A program made the translations under genes and the position numbers. A stretch of DNA of 64,000 bases from Amycolatopsis sp. NBRC 101858. GTDB lineage: Bacteria; Actinomycetota; Actinomycetes; Mycobacteriales; Pseudonocardiaceae. Below, piece by piece: positions 44,598 through 53,424 of the stretch (position 1 is the stretch's first letter; each line of letters begins with the position of its first letter). Below the pieces are notes generated by a model. The model searched no databases. It was not told the origin of the DNA and saw only the letters and a program-made list of their open reading frames with translations. The DNA lies in NCBI RefSeq assembly GCF_030269325.1, contig NZ_BSTD01000004.1, positions 474,558 to 538,557 of the forward strand. Direction: 5' to 3'.

Positions 44598-46529
44598 CAC
44601 CAGGTCGTCGAGGACGCCGATCTCCCGCACCTCGCCGGTCGACTCCAGGCGTTCCAGCGGGTCGGCGTCGGGGAGGGCGCCGAACGACAGCCCGGTCAAG
44701 CCGGCGATCCGGCGCACCGGCACCTGGTACGTGCGGTACGCGCCGTAGCTGAACTCGCCCGCCAGCTCCAGGCCGTGGATCAGCTCCTCCTGGCTCAGCA
44801 GGTACGCCGTCGCCGAGAGGGTGCCGTCGGCCTTCGCCATCGCGACGACCTTCCAGAACTGGCGCGGCAGCCGGACACCGCGGTACGGGTCGTCGTCCTC
44901 GGCGAGCACCGGTCCCGTCACCACGCTGACCCGCAGATCCGCGTTGTCGGCGTTGTTCAGCACGTAGTCCTCGAGCCCGGCCCACGTCGTCTTGTTCTGG
45001 TTGAAGTCCTCGTGCTGCGGCGAGCAGTTCGTGAAGTGGAACGTGTCGTCGTTGCCGAGCTGCGCGATCGCGGCCGTCGCGCCCCACGCCGGGTCGAGGC
45101 GGCGGACCAGGTGCCCGCGGTCGAGCGGGTTGGCCCGGTAGATCTCCTCGCCGGCCTGCTCGCCCGCGTCGACGCGCGGGTCGAGCGACCAGCGGTCCGC
45201 CTCGCGCCGCAACGGCTGACTCGTGCGCCCGTCGATGTTGACGGCCGTGAAGAACGCCAGGCGCCGCACCTTGTTCATGACGACGCTGAAGTGGTGGTAC
45301 GGCAGGACGTAGGACGGCTCGCCCGCCGCCTGCCGGTTGGTGGCCGCCAGCGCGGCGAGCGTGTCGGACAGGCCCGGCAGCGGCACGGTGTGCCCGGGCA
45401 GGAAGTCCGGGTCGTAGCCCTCGCGGTTCGAGTAGTCCGGGTCGATCCGGATGCTCTCCGGCGCCGCGGGCGGTTCGGCGCGCAGCCGGATGTCGACGGG
45501 CATCGTCAGCGTCAGCACCTGCGGAGCACCGCCGGGCCGGGCCGCGGTGTCCCGTTCGGGCCGGGTGGAAAGCCGGTCGAGCAGGGCTTGGCGCGCCGGG
45601 GTGAACCGCTGTCCGCGCAGGAACTCCAGCAGCCGGCTGACCCGGATTCCCTCGTTGAGGAACCCGCCGTACTCCGCGTGGCCCTCGGCCGGGACGCTGG
45701 CGTGGTGCAGCGCCACGACCTCCCACTGGTCGTTGAAGACCGGCGAACCCGACGACCCGGGTTCGGTGTCGGTTTCGTAGTGCAGGAACCGCTCCAGGAC
45801 GTCGACGATCCGGTTTTCCCGCAGCGCCACCTGTTTCTTGCCGCCGCGCGGGTGCTGGATGATCGTGACGAAGTCGCCGACGATCGCCTTGCCCTCGCTG
45901 CCGATCAGCCGGTTGAACCCGTACGGCCGCAGCTCGTCGGCGGACGCCTTGACGGCGACGAGCGCGAAGTCGAGATCCTCGTCGGCGACGAAGAACCGGT
46001 CCGGATCGAGCCCGAACGCCCGCACCGGCCGGGGCAGGCCGTCGACGCCGTCCTGGTAGTCGAACTCGATGATGCTCGACCGGGCCGTGGCCGCGTCCGG
46101 CAGCACGTGGTGGTTGGTGAGCAGCAGTTCCGGGGAGATCATCGACCCGGTGCCGTACCCGGTGAGCCGGCCGCGGCCGTCGCGGATGTTCACCCGGCCG
46201 ATCGCGGCCGACGCCGTGACGCCGCCCTCGAGGTAGCCCACGCCGAGCAGGTCGTCGGTGAGCACGATCCGTTCGAGGATCACCCCGGCGTCCGCCATGG
46301 CCTTCGGGTCGCCGGCCGCGAGCGCCACCGGGTTCACCGGCCGCACGTCGGGGTAGTAGCGGCCGAGCCGGTCGATCCGGGTGGCGACGCGGCTGGGCTC
46401 GTCGGCCTCGGCGATCCCGCCGGGCGTGCGCAGCAAGGCGATCTTCGCCCGCCGCTGCCCGGCCCGCTCGGCGGCGCGCGCGGCCGTGGCTCGCTCCTGT
46501 TCGGACTGGCGATCCGTCATCACGTCCAC
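44592..46529 (-). CDS. Trypsin-like serine protease fused to NUC1-type DNA/RNA non-specific endonuclease
   Basis: 645 residues, no signal peptide or membrane segment, so apparently cytoplasmic. Residues about 95-300 form a trypsin/V8-like peptidase: H141 in 'LLTNHHVLPD', D187 in 'DEDLDFALVAVK', S260 in 'TEPGSSGSPVFND'. Residues about 390-610 form an endonuclease G/Serratia-type nuclease with 'LDRGHLVRRLDP' (H473) and the metal-binding Asn in 'FHFTNCSPQHEDFNQ' (N501). Both catalytic sets look intact. GTG 46529 is chosen for the GGGGAGG four bases upstream; ATG 46520 and GTG 46559 are alternatives. An intracellular protease-nuclease suggests a conflict, defence or cell-death effector, but no known defence gene adjoins it. 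Confidence 0.9.
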   Translation of the reverse strand: MDVMTDRQSEQERATAARAAERAGQRRAKIALLRTPGGIAEADEPSRVATRIDRLGRYYPDVRPVNPVALAAGDPKAMADAGVILERIVLTDDLLGVGYLEGGVTASAAIGRVNIRDGRGRLTGYGTGSMISPELLLTNHHVLPDAATARSSIIEFDYQDGVDGLPRPVRAFGLDPDRFFVADEDLDFALVAVKASADELRPYGFNRLIGSEGKAIVGDFVTIIQHPRGGKKQVALRENRIVDVLERFLHYETDTEPGSSGSPVFNDQWEVVALHHASVPAEGHAEYGGFLNEGIRVSRLLEFLRGQRFTPARQALLDRLSTRPERDTAARPGGAPQVLTLTMPVDIRLRAEPPAAPESIRIDPDYSNREGYDPDFLPGHTVPLPGLSDTLAALAATNRQAAGEPSYVLPYHHFSVVMNKVRRLAFFTAVNIDGRTSQPLRREADRWSLDPRVDAGEQAGEEIYRANPLDRGHLVRRLDPAWGATAAIAQLGNDDTFHFTNCSPQHEDFNQNKTTWAGLEDYVLNNADNADLRVSVVTGPVLAEDDDPYRGVRLPRQFWKVVAMAKADGTLSATAYLLSQEELIHGLELAGEFSYGAYRTYQVPVRRIAGLTGLSFGALPDADPLERLESTGEVREIGVLDDLVL

Positions 46530-46731
46530 GACGCCTCCCCGGCTTTTCGGGCGAAACACCCGTTAGTCGGACCGGAACCGGCCTCGTTACAGGAATCCTT
46601 TGGTGCGGAAAGGAATTCTTTTCCCGCCGGTTCGCGTTATTTCCCGCTCTCGCGGCGGGTCGGCGAATAACACCCGCGACGAGCCGGGGCGCGGTGATCG
46701 TCGCGTACCCCGGGGATGCGAGCATGCAGGC

Positions 46732-47739
46732 ATGTCTTCGACCATGCGGGCCTTCGTCCTCACCGGGCCGCGGCAAGGAGCCGTCCACGAGGTCCCCGTC
46801 CCGCGGGCCGAACCGGGCGAGGTCGTCGTCGACGTCGAACGGGCCGGGGTCTGCGGTACCGACGTCGAGTTCTTCACCGGTGAGATGACCTACCTGCACC
46901 AAGGCCACTCCGCCTACCCGATGCGGCTGGGCCACGAATGGGCCGGGACGGTGTCCGCCGTCGGGGAGGGCGTCGACGACGGCTGGCTCGGACGGCGGGT
47001 CATGGGGGACACCATGCTCGGCGACCGGACCTGCCGCCGCTGCCTGCGGGGCCACCAGCACACCTGCGAGAACCGGCAGGAGGTCGGGATCCGCGGCGGC
47101 CGGCCCGGTGCGCTGGCCGAACGGCTCGCCGTCCCCGCGTGGTCGCTGCACGCGCTGCCCGGCGAGGTCGATGCCGTGCTCGGCGCGCTCGTCGAACCGG
47201 GTGGCAACGCCCTGCGCGCGGCGCGGGCCGCGGGTGCCGGCGCCGGGGACCGGGCCCTCGTGCTCGGCCCGGGCACGATCGGGCTGCTGACGGCGATGTT
47301 CCTGCGGGCCGCGGGCGCCGAGGTGCACCTGCTGGGCGTGGACGACGGCGCCTTCGCGCGCGGCCTCGGCTTCGAGCACGTCTGGACCCGCGCGACGCTC
47401 CCGGACCTGCCCTTCGACGCGGTCGTGGACGCCACCGGCGCCGCGGACCTGCCCGCGCTGGCCGTGGACCTCGTCGAACCGGCCGGCCGGGTCGTCTACA
47501 TCGGACTGTCCGGCCGGCCCAGCACGCTCGACACCCGCACGCTGGTGCTGAAGGACGTCACGGCCGTCGGCGTCCTCTCCGCCTCACCGGGGCTGGCCGA
47601 CACGATCGCGGCCTACGCCGGCGGCGACGTCGACCCGCGCCCGCTCGTCGGCGCGACCGTCGGGCTCGGCGAGGTCGGTGCCGTGCTCGCGGGGGAGTAC
47701 CCGGCGGGCCCGAAGATCCACGTAGACCCGCGGCTTTAG
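46732..47739 (+). CDS. Zinc-dependent medium-chain alcohol/polyol dehydrogenase
   Basis: 335 residues. Catalytic zinc Cys in 'RAGVCGTDVEFF', His-Glu in 'RLGHEWAGTV', a structural-zinc lobe reduced to 'CRRCLRGHQHTC' (three Cys rather than four), and a Rossmann segment 'DRALVLGPGTIGLLTAMFLR'. It oxidises an alcohol or sugar with NAD(P). ATG 46732 starts after a 170-base region with no other gene. The stop overlaps the convergent cyclase gene by four bases. Confidence 0.87.
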   Translation: MSSTMRAFVLTGPRQGAVHEVPVPRAEPGEVVVDVERAGVCGTDVEFFTGEMTYLHQGHSAYPMRLGHEWAGTVSAVGEGVDDGWLGRRVMGDTMLGDRTCRRCLRGHQHTCENRQEVGIRGGRPGALAERLAVPAWSLHALPGEVDAVLGALVEPGGNALRAARAAGAGAGDRALVLGPGTIGLLTAMFLRAAGAEVHLLGVDDGAFARGLGFEHVWTRATLPDLPFDAVVDATGAADLPALAVDLVEPAGRVVYIGLSGRPSTLDTRTLVLKDVTAVGVLSASPGLADTIAAYAGGDVDPRPLVGATVGLGEVGAVLAGEYPAGPKIHVDPRL

Positions 47740-49295
47740 CGGGGCGACGCCAGGGTCGTCGGCCGGCTGCGCCCGCGCAGGGTGACGTCCTCGGTGGCCC
47801 GCCAGCGCGCCGCTTCCGCCTCGGCCGCCGCTTCGACCGCCGTCCACGACGCCAGCAGGCGGTCCGGCGCGTTCTTGGCCAGCTCGGTCAGCCGGGCCGC
47901 TTCGTTGACCGGGTCGCCGATCACCGTGTACTCGAACCGGCGCGGGTCGCCGACGTTGCCCGCGACCGCGTCGCCGGTCGCCACGCCGATGCCCGCCGGG
48001 CCGTCCGGCACCTCGAGCGCCAGCCGGCGGGCGATGGCGCGGCCGGCGGCCAGGGCGCACGTCGCGTGGTCCGCGAGCGGCGCCGGCGCCCCGAAGACCG
48101 CCAGCGCGGCGTCGCCGACGAACTTGTTGACCAGCCCGTGGTGGCGGTCGACCTCGTCGACCACCACCGTGAAGAACCGGTTGAGCAGGCCGACGACCTC
48201 TTCGGGCGGGCGGCTCGCGGCCAGCGCCGTCGACCCGACCAGGTCGACGAACAGCACCGACACCGTGCGCACCGAGCCGCCCAGCTCGGTGCTGGTTCCG
48301 GACGTGCGCATGGCCTCGACGGCGACCTCGTGACCGACGTGCCTGCCGAACAGGTCGCGCATCCGCTCCCGCTCGGCCAGCCCGGCCGTCATGTCGTTGA
48401 ACCCGGCCTGCAGCAGGCCCAGTTCGGTGCCGTCGTAGACCGGGATGGCCACGTCGAACTCGCCGGCCCGGACACGGCCCAGCGCGTCGCGGACCGACGT
48501 GATCGGGTTGACGACCGCGCGGGCGGTGAACACGGTGACCAGCAGGCCGAAGCAGAGCACGACCAGGCCGAGCGCGATGACCGACACCGCGAGCTTCGTC
48601 GTCGAGACGTCGCCGCGCACCCAGGCCAGCACCGCCGTGACGACCAGCCCGGCCACCGGCACTCCGGTGCCCAGGCACCAGAACAGCAGCATCCGCAGGT
48701 TGACGCCGCCGCTGAGCGGACGCGGCGGCGCGGTGCCGTCGAGGGCCCGCGCCGCGTACGGGCGCAGGGCGAACTCGCCGAAGAGGTAGGCGATCGCGCA
48801 CACGACGACGCTCGCGAACGCGACGACGAGGAACACCGTCAGCGCGACGGCGGGTTGCCCGAGCACGGCCAGCGCGGCGAACACCACCGTCGCCACGCCC
48901 CACAGGACGGCCTGCATGAGCGTGAGCCGCAGGGGGACGCGCAGGCTGGCGATGCGCTCGGCGTCGGTCGGACGTCGTCCTTCGGCGGCCCAGCGCAGGG
49001 TCCGCAGCGCCCCGCGGGTGCCCCAGAGCGTGCCGACGACGACCGCCGAGACGACGTAGACCGGCACGGCGACCGCCATGAGCCGCACGAGGTCACCGGA
49101 CATGCCCGGGGCGGGCATGAGCAGCGCCGCGAGCCCGACGACCACCAGCGCGCCGATGACGTTCGTGGCGATCAGGGTCGCGGTCAGCAGGCGCTGGACG
49201 CGGCGGCGCAGTACGGTCACGTCCTGGTCGAGGGGCCCGAGCAGCCCGGAGCCGAACGGCCCGGACCGGGCGGGGATGTCGCTTCGTGAGTGCAC
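47736..49295 (-). CDS. Membrane adenylate cyclase (six TM helices, HAMP, class III catalytic domain)
   Basis: 519 residues. Two groups of three hydrophobic helices (about 35-285) resemble the Rv1318c-Rv1320c group. A HAMP linker follows ('VVNPITSVRDALGRVRAGEF'), then one class III cyclase domain. Metal Asp residues are in 'VLFVDLVGST' and 'VNKFVGDAALAVFG', the latter also holding the adenine-specifying Lys. The transition-state Asn and Arg are in 'IGDPVNEAARL'. All are present, so it should be active as a homodimer making cAMP. GTG 49295 (AGGA four bases upstream) is preferred; an in-frame GTG at 49337 would add 14 residues. Confidence 0.9.
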   Translation of the reverse strand: MHSRSDIPARSGPFGSGLLGPLDQDVTVLRRRVQRLLTATLIATNVIGALVVVGLAALLMPAPGMSGDLVRLMAVAVPVYVVSAVVVGTLWGTRGALRTLRWAAEGRRPTDAERIASLRVPLRLTLMQAVLWGVATVVFAALAVLGQPAVALTVFLVVAFASVVVCAIAYLFGEFALRPYAARALDGTAPPRPLSGGVNLRMLLFWCLGTGVPVAGLVVTAVLAWVRGDVSTTKLAVSVIALGLVVLCFGLLVTVFTARAVVNPITSVRDALGRVRAGEFDVAIPVYDGTELGLLQAGFNDMTAGLAERERMRDLFGRHVGHEVAVEAMRTSGTSTELGGSVRTVSVLFVDLVGSTALAASRPPEEVVGLLNRFFTVVVDEVDRHHGLVNKFVGDAALAVFGAPAPLADHATCALAAGRAIARRLALEVPDGPAGIGVATGDAVAGNVGDPRRFEYTVIGDPVNEAARLTELAKNAPDRLLASWTAVEAAAEAEAARWRATEDVTLRGRSRPTTLASPR

Positions 49296-49381
49296 CGGAT
49301 CCTGCCGTTCGACGCAGTTGAGTGAACGAATGTACACCGAAGCGCCGAGGTCGGGCGAGCCGGTTCACGCCGACGAGTGGT

Positions 49382-50125
49382 TCACGCCGAGACCGTGACG
49401 AGCGCCGCGCCCAGGAGGCCGAGATACGCGATGGCGTGGGCCCGGTCCGGGATGGCCGGCGGCCACCGCCGCAGGACCGCGATCGTCGGCAGGGACCCCG
49501 CGAGCAGCAGGCCCGCCGCCACCGGGTCGAGGGCCGCCGGGCCCGGAGCGAGCAGGTAGACGGCCGTCGCCACCACCGCGACCGGCAGGCTCAGCGGGTT
49601 GGCGAGCGCGGTCGCGTCGCGCATCGGCAGGCCGCGGCGGCGCAGCAGCGGCACGGTCAGCACGCTGCCCCCGACCCCGAGGAACGCCGCGACCGCGCCG
49701 ATCCCGACTCCGCCGGCGGACGCCGTGACGCGGCCCAGCGGACGCGGTTCCCCGCCGGAGAGGAACCCCCGCCGCAGCACGCTGTCCACGATGGTCAGCG
49801 CGAGGTACGCCGTGAACAGCGCGTGCAGCAGCCCGTCCGGCACGCCCGTCGCGGCCAGCGCGCCGATGCCCGCGCCGAGGGCGATGAACCCGGTCAGCGG
49901 CCAGACGTACGCGCGGCGCAGGCGGCCCGCGCGCACCACGGTGACCGTCGCGCCGAGCGCGTTGACCAGCATCACCGCGGTGGACGTCCCGACCGCGACG
50001 TGCATCGCGCCCGTGACGGCGTAGACCACCGGCACGGTCACGAATCCGCCGCCGAAACCGAAGAGCGCGGTCGTCACGCCGGAGAGGATCCCGAGTCCGA
50101 AAAGGACGATGAAGGTGATCGGCAC
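49382..50125 (-). CDS. TauE/SafE-family membrane permease
   Basis: 247 residues, about eight membrane helices. The two repeats each begin with the family glycine motif: 'GVTTALFGFGGGFVTVPVV' and 'GIGAVAAFLGVGGSVLTVPL'. The family exports sulfite, sulfoacetate and related organosulfonates or sulfur compounds. It stands divergent to an AraC regulator, 86 bases away, which probably controls it. Confidence 0.9.
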   Translation of the reverse strand: MPITFIVLFGLGILSGVTTALFGFGGGFVTVPVVYAVTGAMHVAVGTSTAVMLVNALGATVTVVRAGRLRRAYVWPLTGFIALGAGIGALAATGVPDGLLHALFTAYLALTIVDSVLRRGFLSGGEPRPLGRVTASAGGVGIGAVAAFLGVGGSVLTVPLLRRRGLPMRDATALANPLSLPVAVVATAVYLLAPGPAALDPVAAGLLLAGSLPTIAVLRRWPPAIPDRAHAIAYLGLLGAALVTVSA

Positions 50126-50211
50126 GTGGCTCGACGCTACCGCGCGCGCCGGTGGCAGGCATTCGCCGATCGGCCACCTTCTTCCGAATGCCGGCCACCT
50201 AGGCTCGGGTC

Positions 50212-50976
50212 GTGCGCAACGTCCCCCTCGACACCGTCGACGACCTCGACCGCGACGTCGTGGCCATCGGCACCGACTACCCGCCCGGCCACGTCCTGGC
50301 CGAGCACCGGCACCGGCGGGCCCAGGTGCTCTACGGCGTCACCGGGTCGATGCGGGTCGACACGGCCGACGGGGCGTGGACCGTTCCGCCGCAGCGGGCG
50401 GTGCTGATCCCCGCCGGGGTGCCGCACGCCGTGCGGATGGACGGGGTCAGCACGCGCAGCCTCTACGTCGAACCCCGTGCGGTGCCGTGGTTGCCGGCCC
50501 GCTGCCGGGTCGTCGAGGTGACCCCGCTGCTGCGTGAGCTGCTCCGCGAAGCCGTCGACGTCGAACCGCGGTACGCACCGCGCGGGCGGGACGCGGCGGT
50601 GCTGCAGCTGGCCCTGCACGAGCTGCGCCGGGCCGCGCCGCTGCCGCTCGACCTGCCGTTGCCGGCCGACCCGGCGCTGCGCCGGCTGTGCACCGGCTTC
50701 CTGGCCGAGCCGCGGATCGACGTCCGGCCGGCCGCGTGGGCCGCGCGGCTGCACGTCGCCGAGCGGACGCTGCACCGGCGGTTCCGCGCCGAGACCGGTC
50801 TCGCGCTCGCGCCGTGGCGGCGCCGGGCCTGCGTGCTGCACGCGTTGCCGCTGCTGGCGGCGGGTACCCCGGTGGCCGAGGTCGCGGCCGCCCTCGGGTA
50901 CGCCGGGCCCGGTGCGTTCACGACGATGTTCCACCGCCTGCTCGGCGTCCCGCCCAGCGCGTTCCGCGGTGACTGA
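50212..50976 (+). CDS. AraC-family transcriptional regulator (cupin + HTH)
   Basis: 254 residues. N-terminal cupin ('PPGHVLAEHRHRRAQVLYGV', 'RAVLIPAGVPHAVRMDGV') and C-terminal double HTH ('AARLHVAERTLHRRFRAETG', 'AEVAAALGYAGPGAFTTMFH'), ending 'GVPPSAFRGD'. Resembles NimR/YpdC-type regulators that control an adjacent transporter. Divergent from the TauE/SafE gene. GTG start at 50212. Confidence 0.88.
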   Translation: MRNVPLDTVDDLDRDVVAIGTDYPPGHVLAEHRHRRAQVLYGVTGSMRVDTADGAWTVPPQRAVLIPAGVPHAVRMDGVSTRSLYVEPRAVPWLPARCRVVEVTPLLRELLREAVDVEPRYAPRGRDAAVLQLALHELRRAAPLPLDLPLPADPALRRLCTGFLAEPRIDVRPAAWAARLHVAERTLHRRFRAETGLALAPWRRRACVLHALPLLAAGTPVAEVAAALGYAGPGAFTTMFHRLLGVPPSAFRGD

Positions 50977-51005
50977 GCCGACGGGTGTGCACTGGACCGG
51001 GTATG

Positions 51006-51022
51006 TGTTACGGTTGGTAACA
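51006..51022. promoter_or_regulatory. Palindrome upstream of the diiron oxygenase gene
   Basis: TGTTAC-GGTTG-GTAACA has perfect 6-base arms and is followed by a third GTAACAC half-site (51033-51039). It lies 35 bases before the start codon in a locally AT-rich spot. Likely operator of an unlinked regulator. Confidence 0.6.
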
Positions 51023-51057
51023 GTGAACTCGGGTAACACCTGACGAGGAGGTCGGCG

Positions 51058-51975
51058 ATGACCAGCATCAGCGAACGCGAAGCGGGGGCTGTGGGGCCTT
51101 CGGACCGCGAGACGACCGCGCGCCGGCTGCTGGACTCGTCGGAGCAGCTTTCCTACGACCCCGTCAAGGAGGTCGACTGGGAGACGCCGCTGGACACGGG
51201 CTACCACGGCGCGAGCCCCGAGTGGAGCACGCTCTACGGCACGTCCTACTGGGCGGACATGACGCCGGAGCAGCAGCGCGAGCTGACCCGCCAGGAGGCG
51301 GCGTCGGTGGCCAGCACCGGCATCTGGTTCGAGATGATCCTGCAGCAGATGATCCTGCGGGACTTCTACGCGAAGGACCCGACCGACCCCGCGTTCCAGT
51401 GGGCACTGACCGAGATCGCCGACGAGTGCCGGCACTCGATCATGTTCGCCCGCGGCGCCGCCAAGCTGCGCGCGCCCGCCTACCGGCCGCGCCGGTTCGT
51501 CGTCGAGGCCGGCCGGATCTTCAAGGCGACCGCGAGCGGCGAAGCGGCCTACGCGGCGATCCTCGTGGCCGAAGAGGTCCTCGACGTCATGCAGCGCGAC
51601 TGGATGCGCGACGAGCGCGTCGTCCCGTTCGTGCGCACCATCAACAACATCCACGTCGTCGAAGAGTCGCGCCACATGAAGTTCGCGCGCGAGGAGACCC
51701 GGCAGCGGCTCGAGGGCGCCGGCTGGGTGCGGCGGCAGGTCAACGCGCTGGTCGTCGCGATCGCGTCCTACGTCATCGTCGGCAGCATGTGGAACGCCAA
51801 GGTGTACGAGAACGCCGGTCTCGACGGCAAGCGCGCGCGGCGCGAGGCGAAGGCCAACGAGCACCACAAGTCGATGCTGCGCTCGAGCTGCTCCGGGCTG
51901 ATGGAGTTCCTGCACTCCGCGGGGCTGCTCACCAAGCCGTCGCTGTGGTTCTACAAGCGGGCGAACCTGATCTGA
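51058..51975 (+). CDS. AurF/CmlI-like diiron N-oxygenase family protein (Rv0885-like)
   Basis: 305 residues, ferritin-like helical bundle. Diiron ligands are visible as 'EIADECRHSIMFARG' and 'HVVEESRHMKFAREETRQRL', with earlier Glu residues in 'RQEAASVASTGIWFEMILQQ' and 'ILVAEEVLD'. AurF-type enzymes oxidise aryl-amines; many actinobacterial homologues are uncharacterised. ATG 51058 follows GAGGAGG. Two bases separate it from fprB, an electron donor, giving a self-contained oxygenase system as in M. tuberculosis Rv0885-fprB. Confidence 0.87.
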   Translation: MTSISEREAGAVGPSDRETTARRLLDSSEQLSYDPVKEVDWETPLDTGYHGASPEWSTLYGTSYWADMTPEQQRELTRQEAASVASTGIWFEMILQQMILRDFYAKDPTDPAFQWALTEIADECRHSIMFARGAAKLRAPAYRPRRFVVEAGRIFKATASGEAAYAAILVAEEVLDVMQRDWMRDERVVPFVRTINNIHVVEESRHMKFAREETRQRLEGAGWVRRQVNALVVAIASYVIVGSMWNAKVYENAGLDGKRARREAKANEHHKSMLRSSCSGLMEFLHSAGLLTKPSLWFYKRANLI

Positions 51976-51976
51976 C

Positions 51977-53422
51977 ATGGCGTTCGCGATCACCCAGACC
52001 TGCTGCGCCGACGCGTCCTGCGTGTCGGTCTGCCCGGTCAACTGCATCCACCCGACGCCGGACGAGCCGGACTTCGGGACGACCGACATGCTCTACGTCG
52101 ACCCGGCGACCTGCATCGACTGCGGCGCCTGCGCCGACGCCTGCCCGGTCGACGCGATCTTCCCGGCCGGCGACCTGACCGGGCCGCTGCAGGTCTACGA
52201 GGAGATCAACGCCGAGTTCTACACGGGCCGGGACGTCCTCGCCGAGGCCACGGTCGCCCCGAACTTCCACCGCTGGTCGCCGCCGGCGTTCGGCCGCGTC
52301 CTGCCCAGCGACTTCGCGGCCTTGGACGTCGCGGTCGTCGGCACCGGCCCGGCCGGCATGTACGCGGTCGAGGATCTGCTGCTGCACACCAATTCCCGCG
52401 TCACGCTGATCGACCGGCTGGCGACGGCCGGCGGCCTGATCCGCTACGGCGTCGCCCCCGACCACCCGTCGACGAAGAAGATCGGCGAGACGTTCGCGCG
52501 GTTCCACGACCACCCCCGCCTGCGGCTGCGGCTCGGCGTCGAGGCCGGGCCCGAGCTGGCCGAACGGCACGACGCGGTCATCTACGCGGTGGGGGCGACG
52601 GAGGCACGGCGCCTCGGCGTCCCGGGCGAGGATCTGCGTGGCAGCCTGCCGGCCGCGACGGTGGTGGGCTGGTACAACGGCCACCCCGAGATCGCGCCCG
52701 GCGCGGTCGACCTCTCGGCCGAGCGGGTGGTCGTGGTGGGGAGCGGCAACGTCGCGCTCGACATCGCGCGCATCCTCACCGCTTCGCCGGAATCGCTGGC
52801 CGGCACGAGCATCGCGCCGGCCGCGCTGGCCCGGCTGAAGTCGAGCAAGGTCCGCGAGGTCGTGCTGCTCGCCCGGCGCGGCCCGGCGGACGCCGCGTAC
52901 ACGCGATCGGAACTGCTCGCCTTGGCGGCCCGCGGCGATCTCGTGGTGGACGCGCACGATCCGCGCGTCGCCGCGGAGATCGACGCCGGCGAAGGCAAGG
53001 CCGGTTTGCTGCGGGGCGTTCCGCGCGAAGAGGTCGACTGGTCTTCGCCGCCCCCGGACGGCGGGCGCCGGGTCGTCCTGCGCTTCCATTCGTCGCCGCT
53101 GGAGTTCACCGGCGACACCGAGGTCCGCGGCGTCCGCGTGACCGGCGACGTCGAGATCGTCGCCGGTCGCGTCGTGCGGGCGGCCGGGTTCCGGGGTGCC
53201 CCGGTGCCGGGCCTGCCGTTCGACGAAGCCACCGGGACGGTCCCGAACACGGCCGGCCGCGTCGAACCGGGCACCTATGTGGCCGGGTGGATCAAGCGCG
53301 GCCCGTCGGGCGGCATCGGCGCGAACAAGGCGTGCGCCCGCGAGACGGTGGGAGCGTTGTTGGAGGACGCGGTCGCCGGCCGGCTCCGGACCCGTCGGCG
53401 CGGGCTGCTCCGCCGCGCCTGA
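51977..53422 (+). CDS. fprB: FprB, ferredoxin-fused NADP ferredoxin reductase
   Basis: 481 residues. The N-terminal 7Fe-type ferredoxin (1-90) has cysteines in 'CCADASCVSVCPVNC' and 'CIDCGACADACPVD'. From about 115 an adrenodoxin-reductase-like flavoprotein follows: 'VAVVGTGPAGMYAVEDLLLH' (FAD), 'LIRYGVAPDHPSTKKI', 'VVVVGSGNVALDIARIL' (NADP) and 'GWIKRGPSGGIGANKACA'. It passes electrons from NADPH to iron-sulfur clusters, most likely for the adjacent diiron oxygenase. Confidence 0.95.
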   Translation: MAFAITQTCCADASCVSVCPVNCIHPTPDEPDFGTTDMLYVDPATCIDCGACADACPVDAIFPAGDLTGPLQVYEEINAEFYTGRDVLAEATVAPNFHRWSPPAFGRVLPSDFAALDVAVVGTGPAGMYAVEDLLLHTNSRVTLIDRLATAGGLIRYGVAPDHPSTKKIGETFARFHDHPRLRLRLGVEAGPELAERHDAVIYAVGATEARRLGVPGEDLRGSLPAATVVGWYNGHPEIAPGAVDLSAERVVVVGSGNVALDIARILTASPESLAGTSIAPAALARLKSSKVREVVLLARRGPADAAYTRSELLALAARGDLVVDAHDPRVAAEIDAGEGKAGLLRGVPREEVDWSSPPPDGGRRVVLRFHSSPLEFTGDTEVRGVRVTGDVEIVAGRVVRAAGFRGAPVPGLPFDEATGTVPNTAGRVEPGTYVAGWIKRGPSGGIGANKACARETVGALLEDAVAGRLRTRRRGLLRRA

Positions 53423-53424
53423 AC

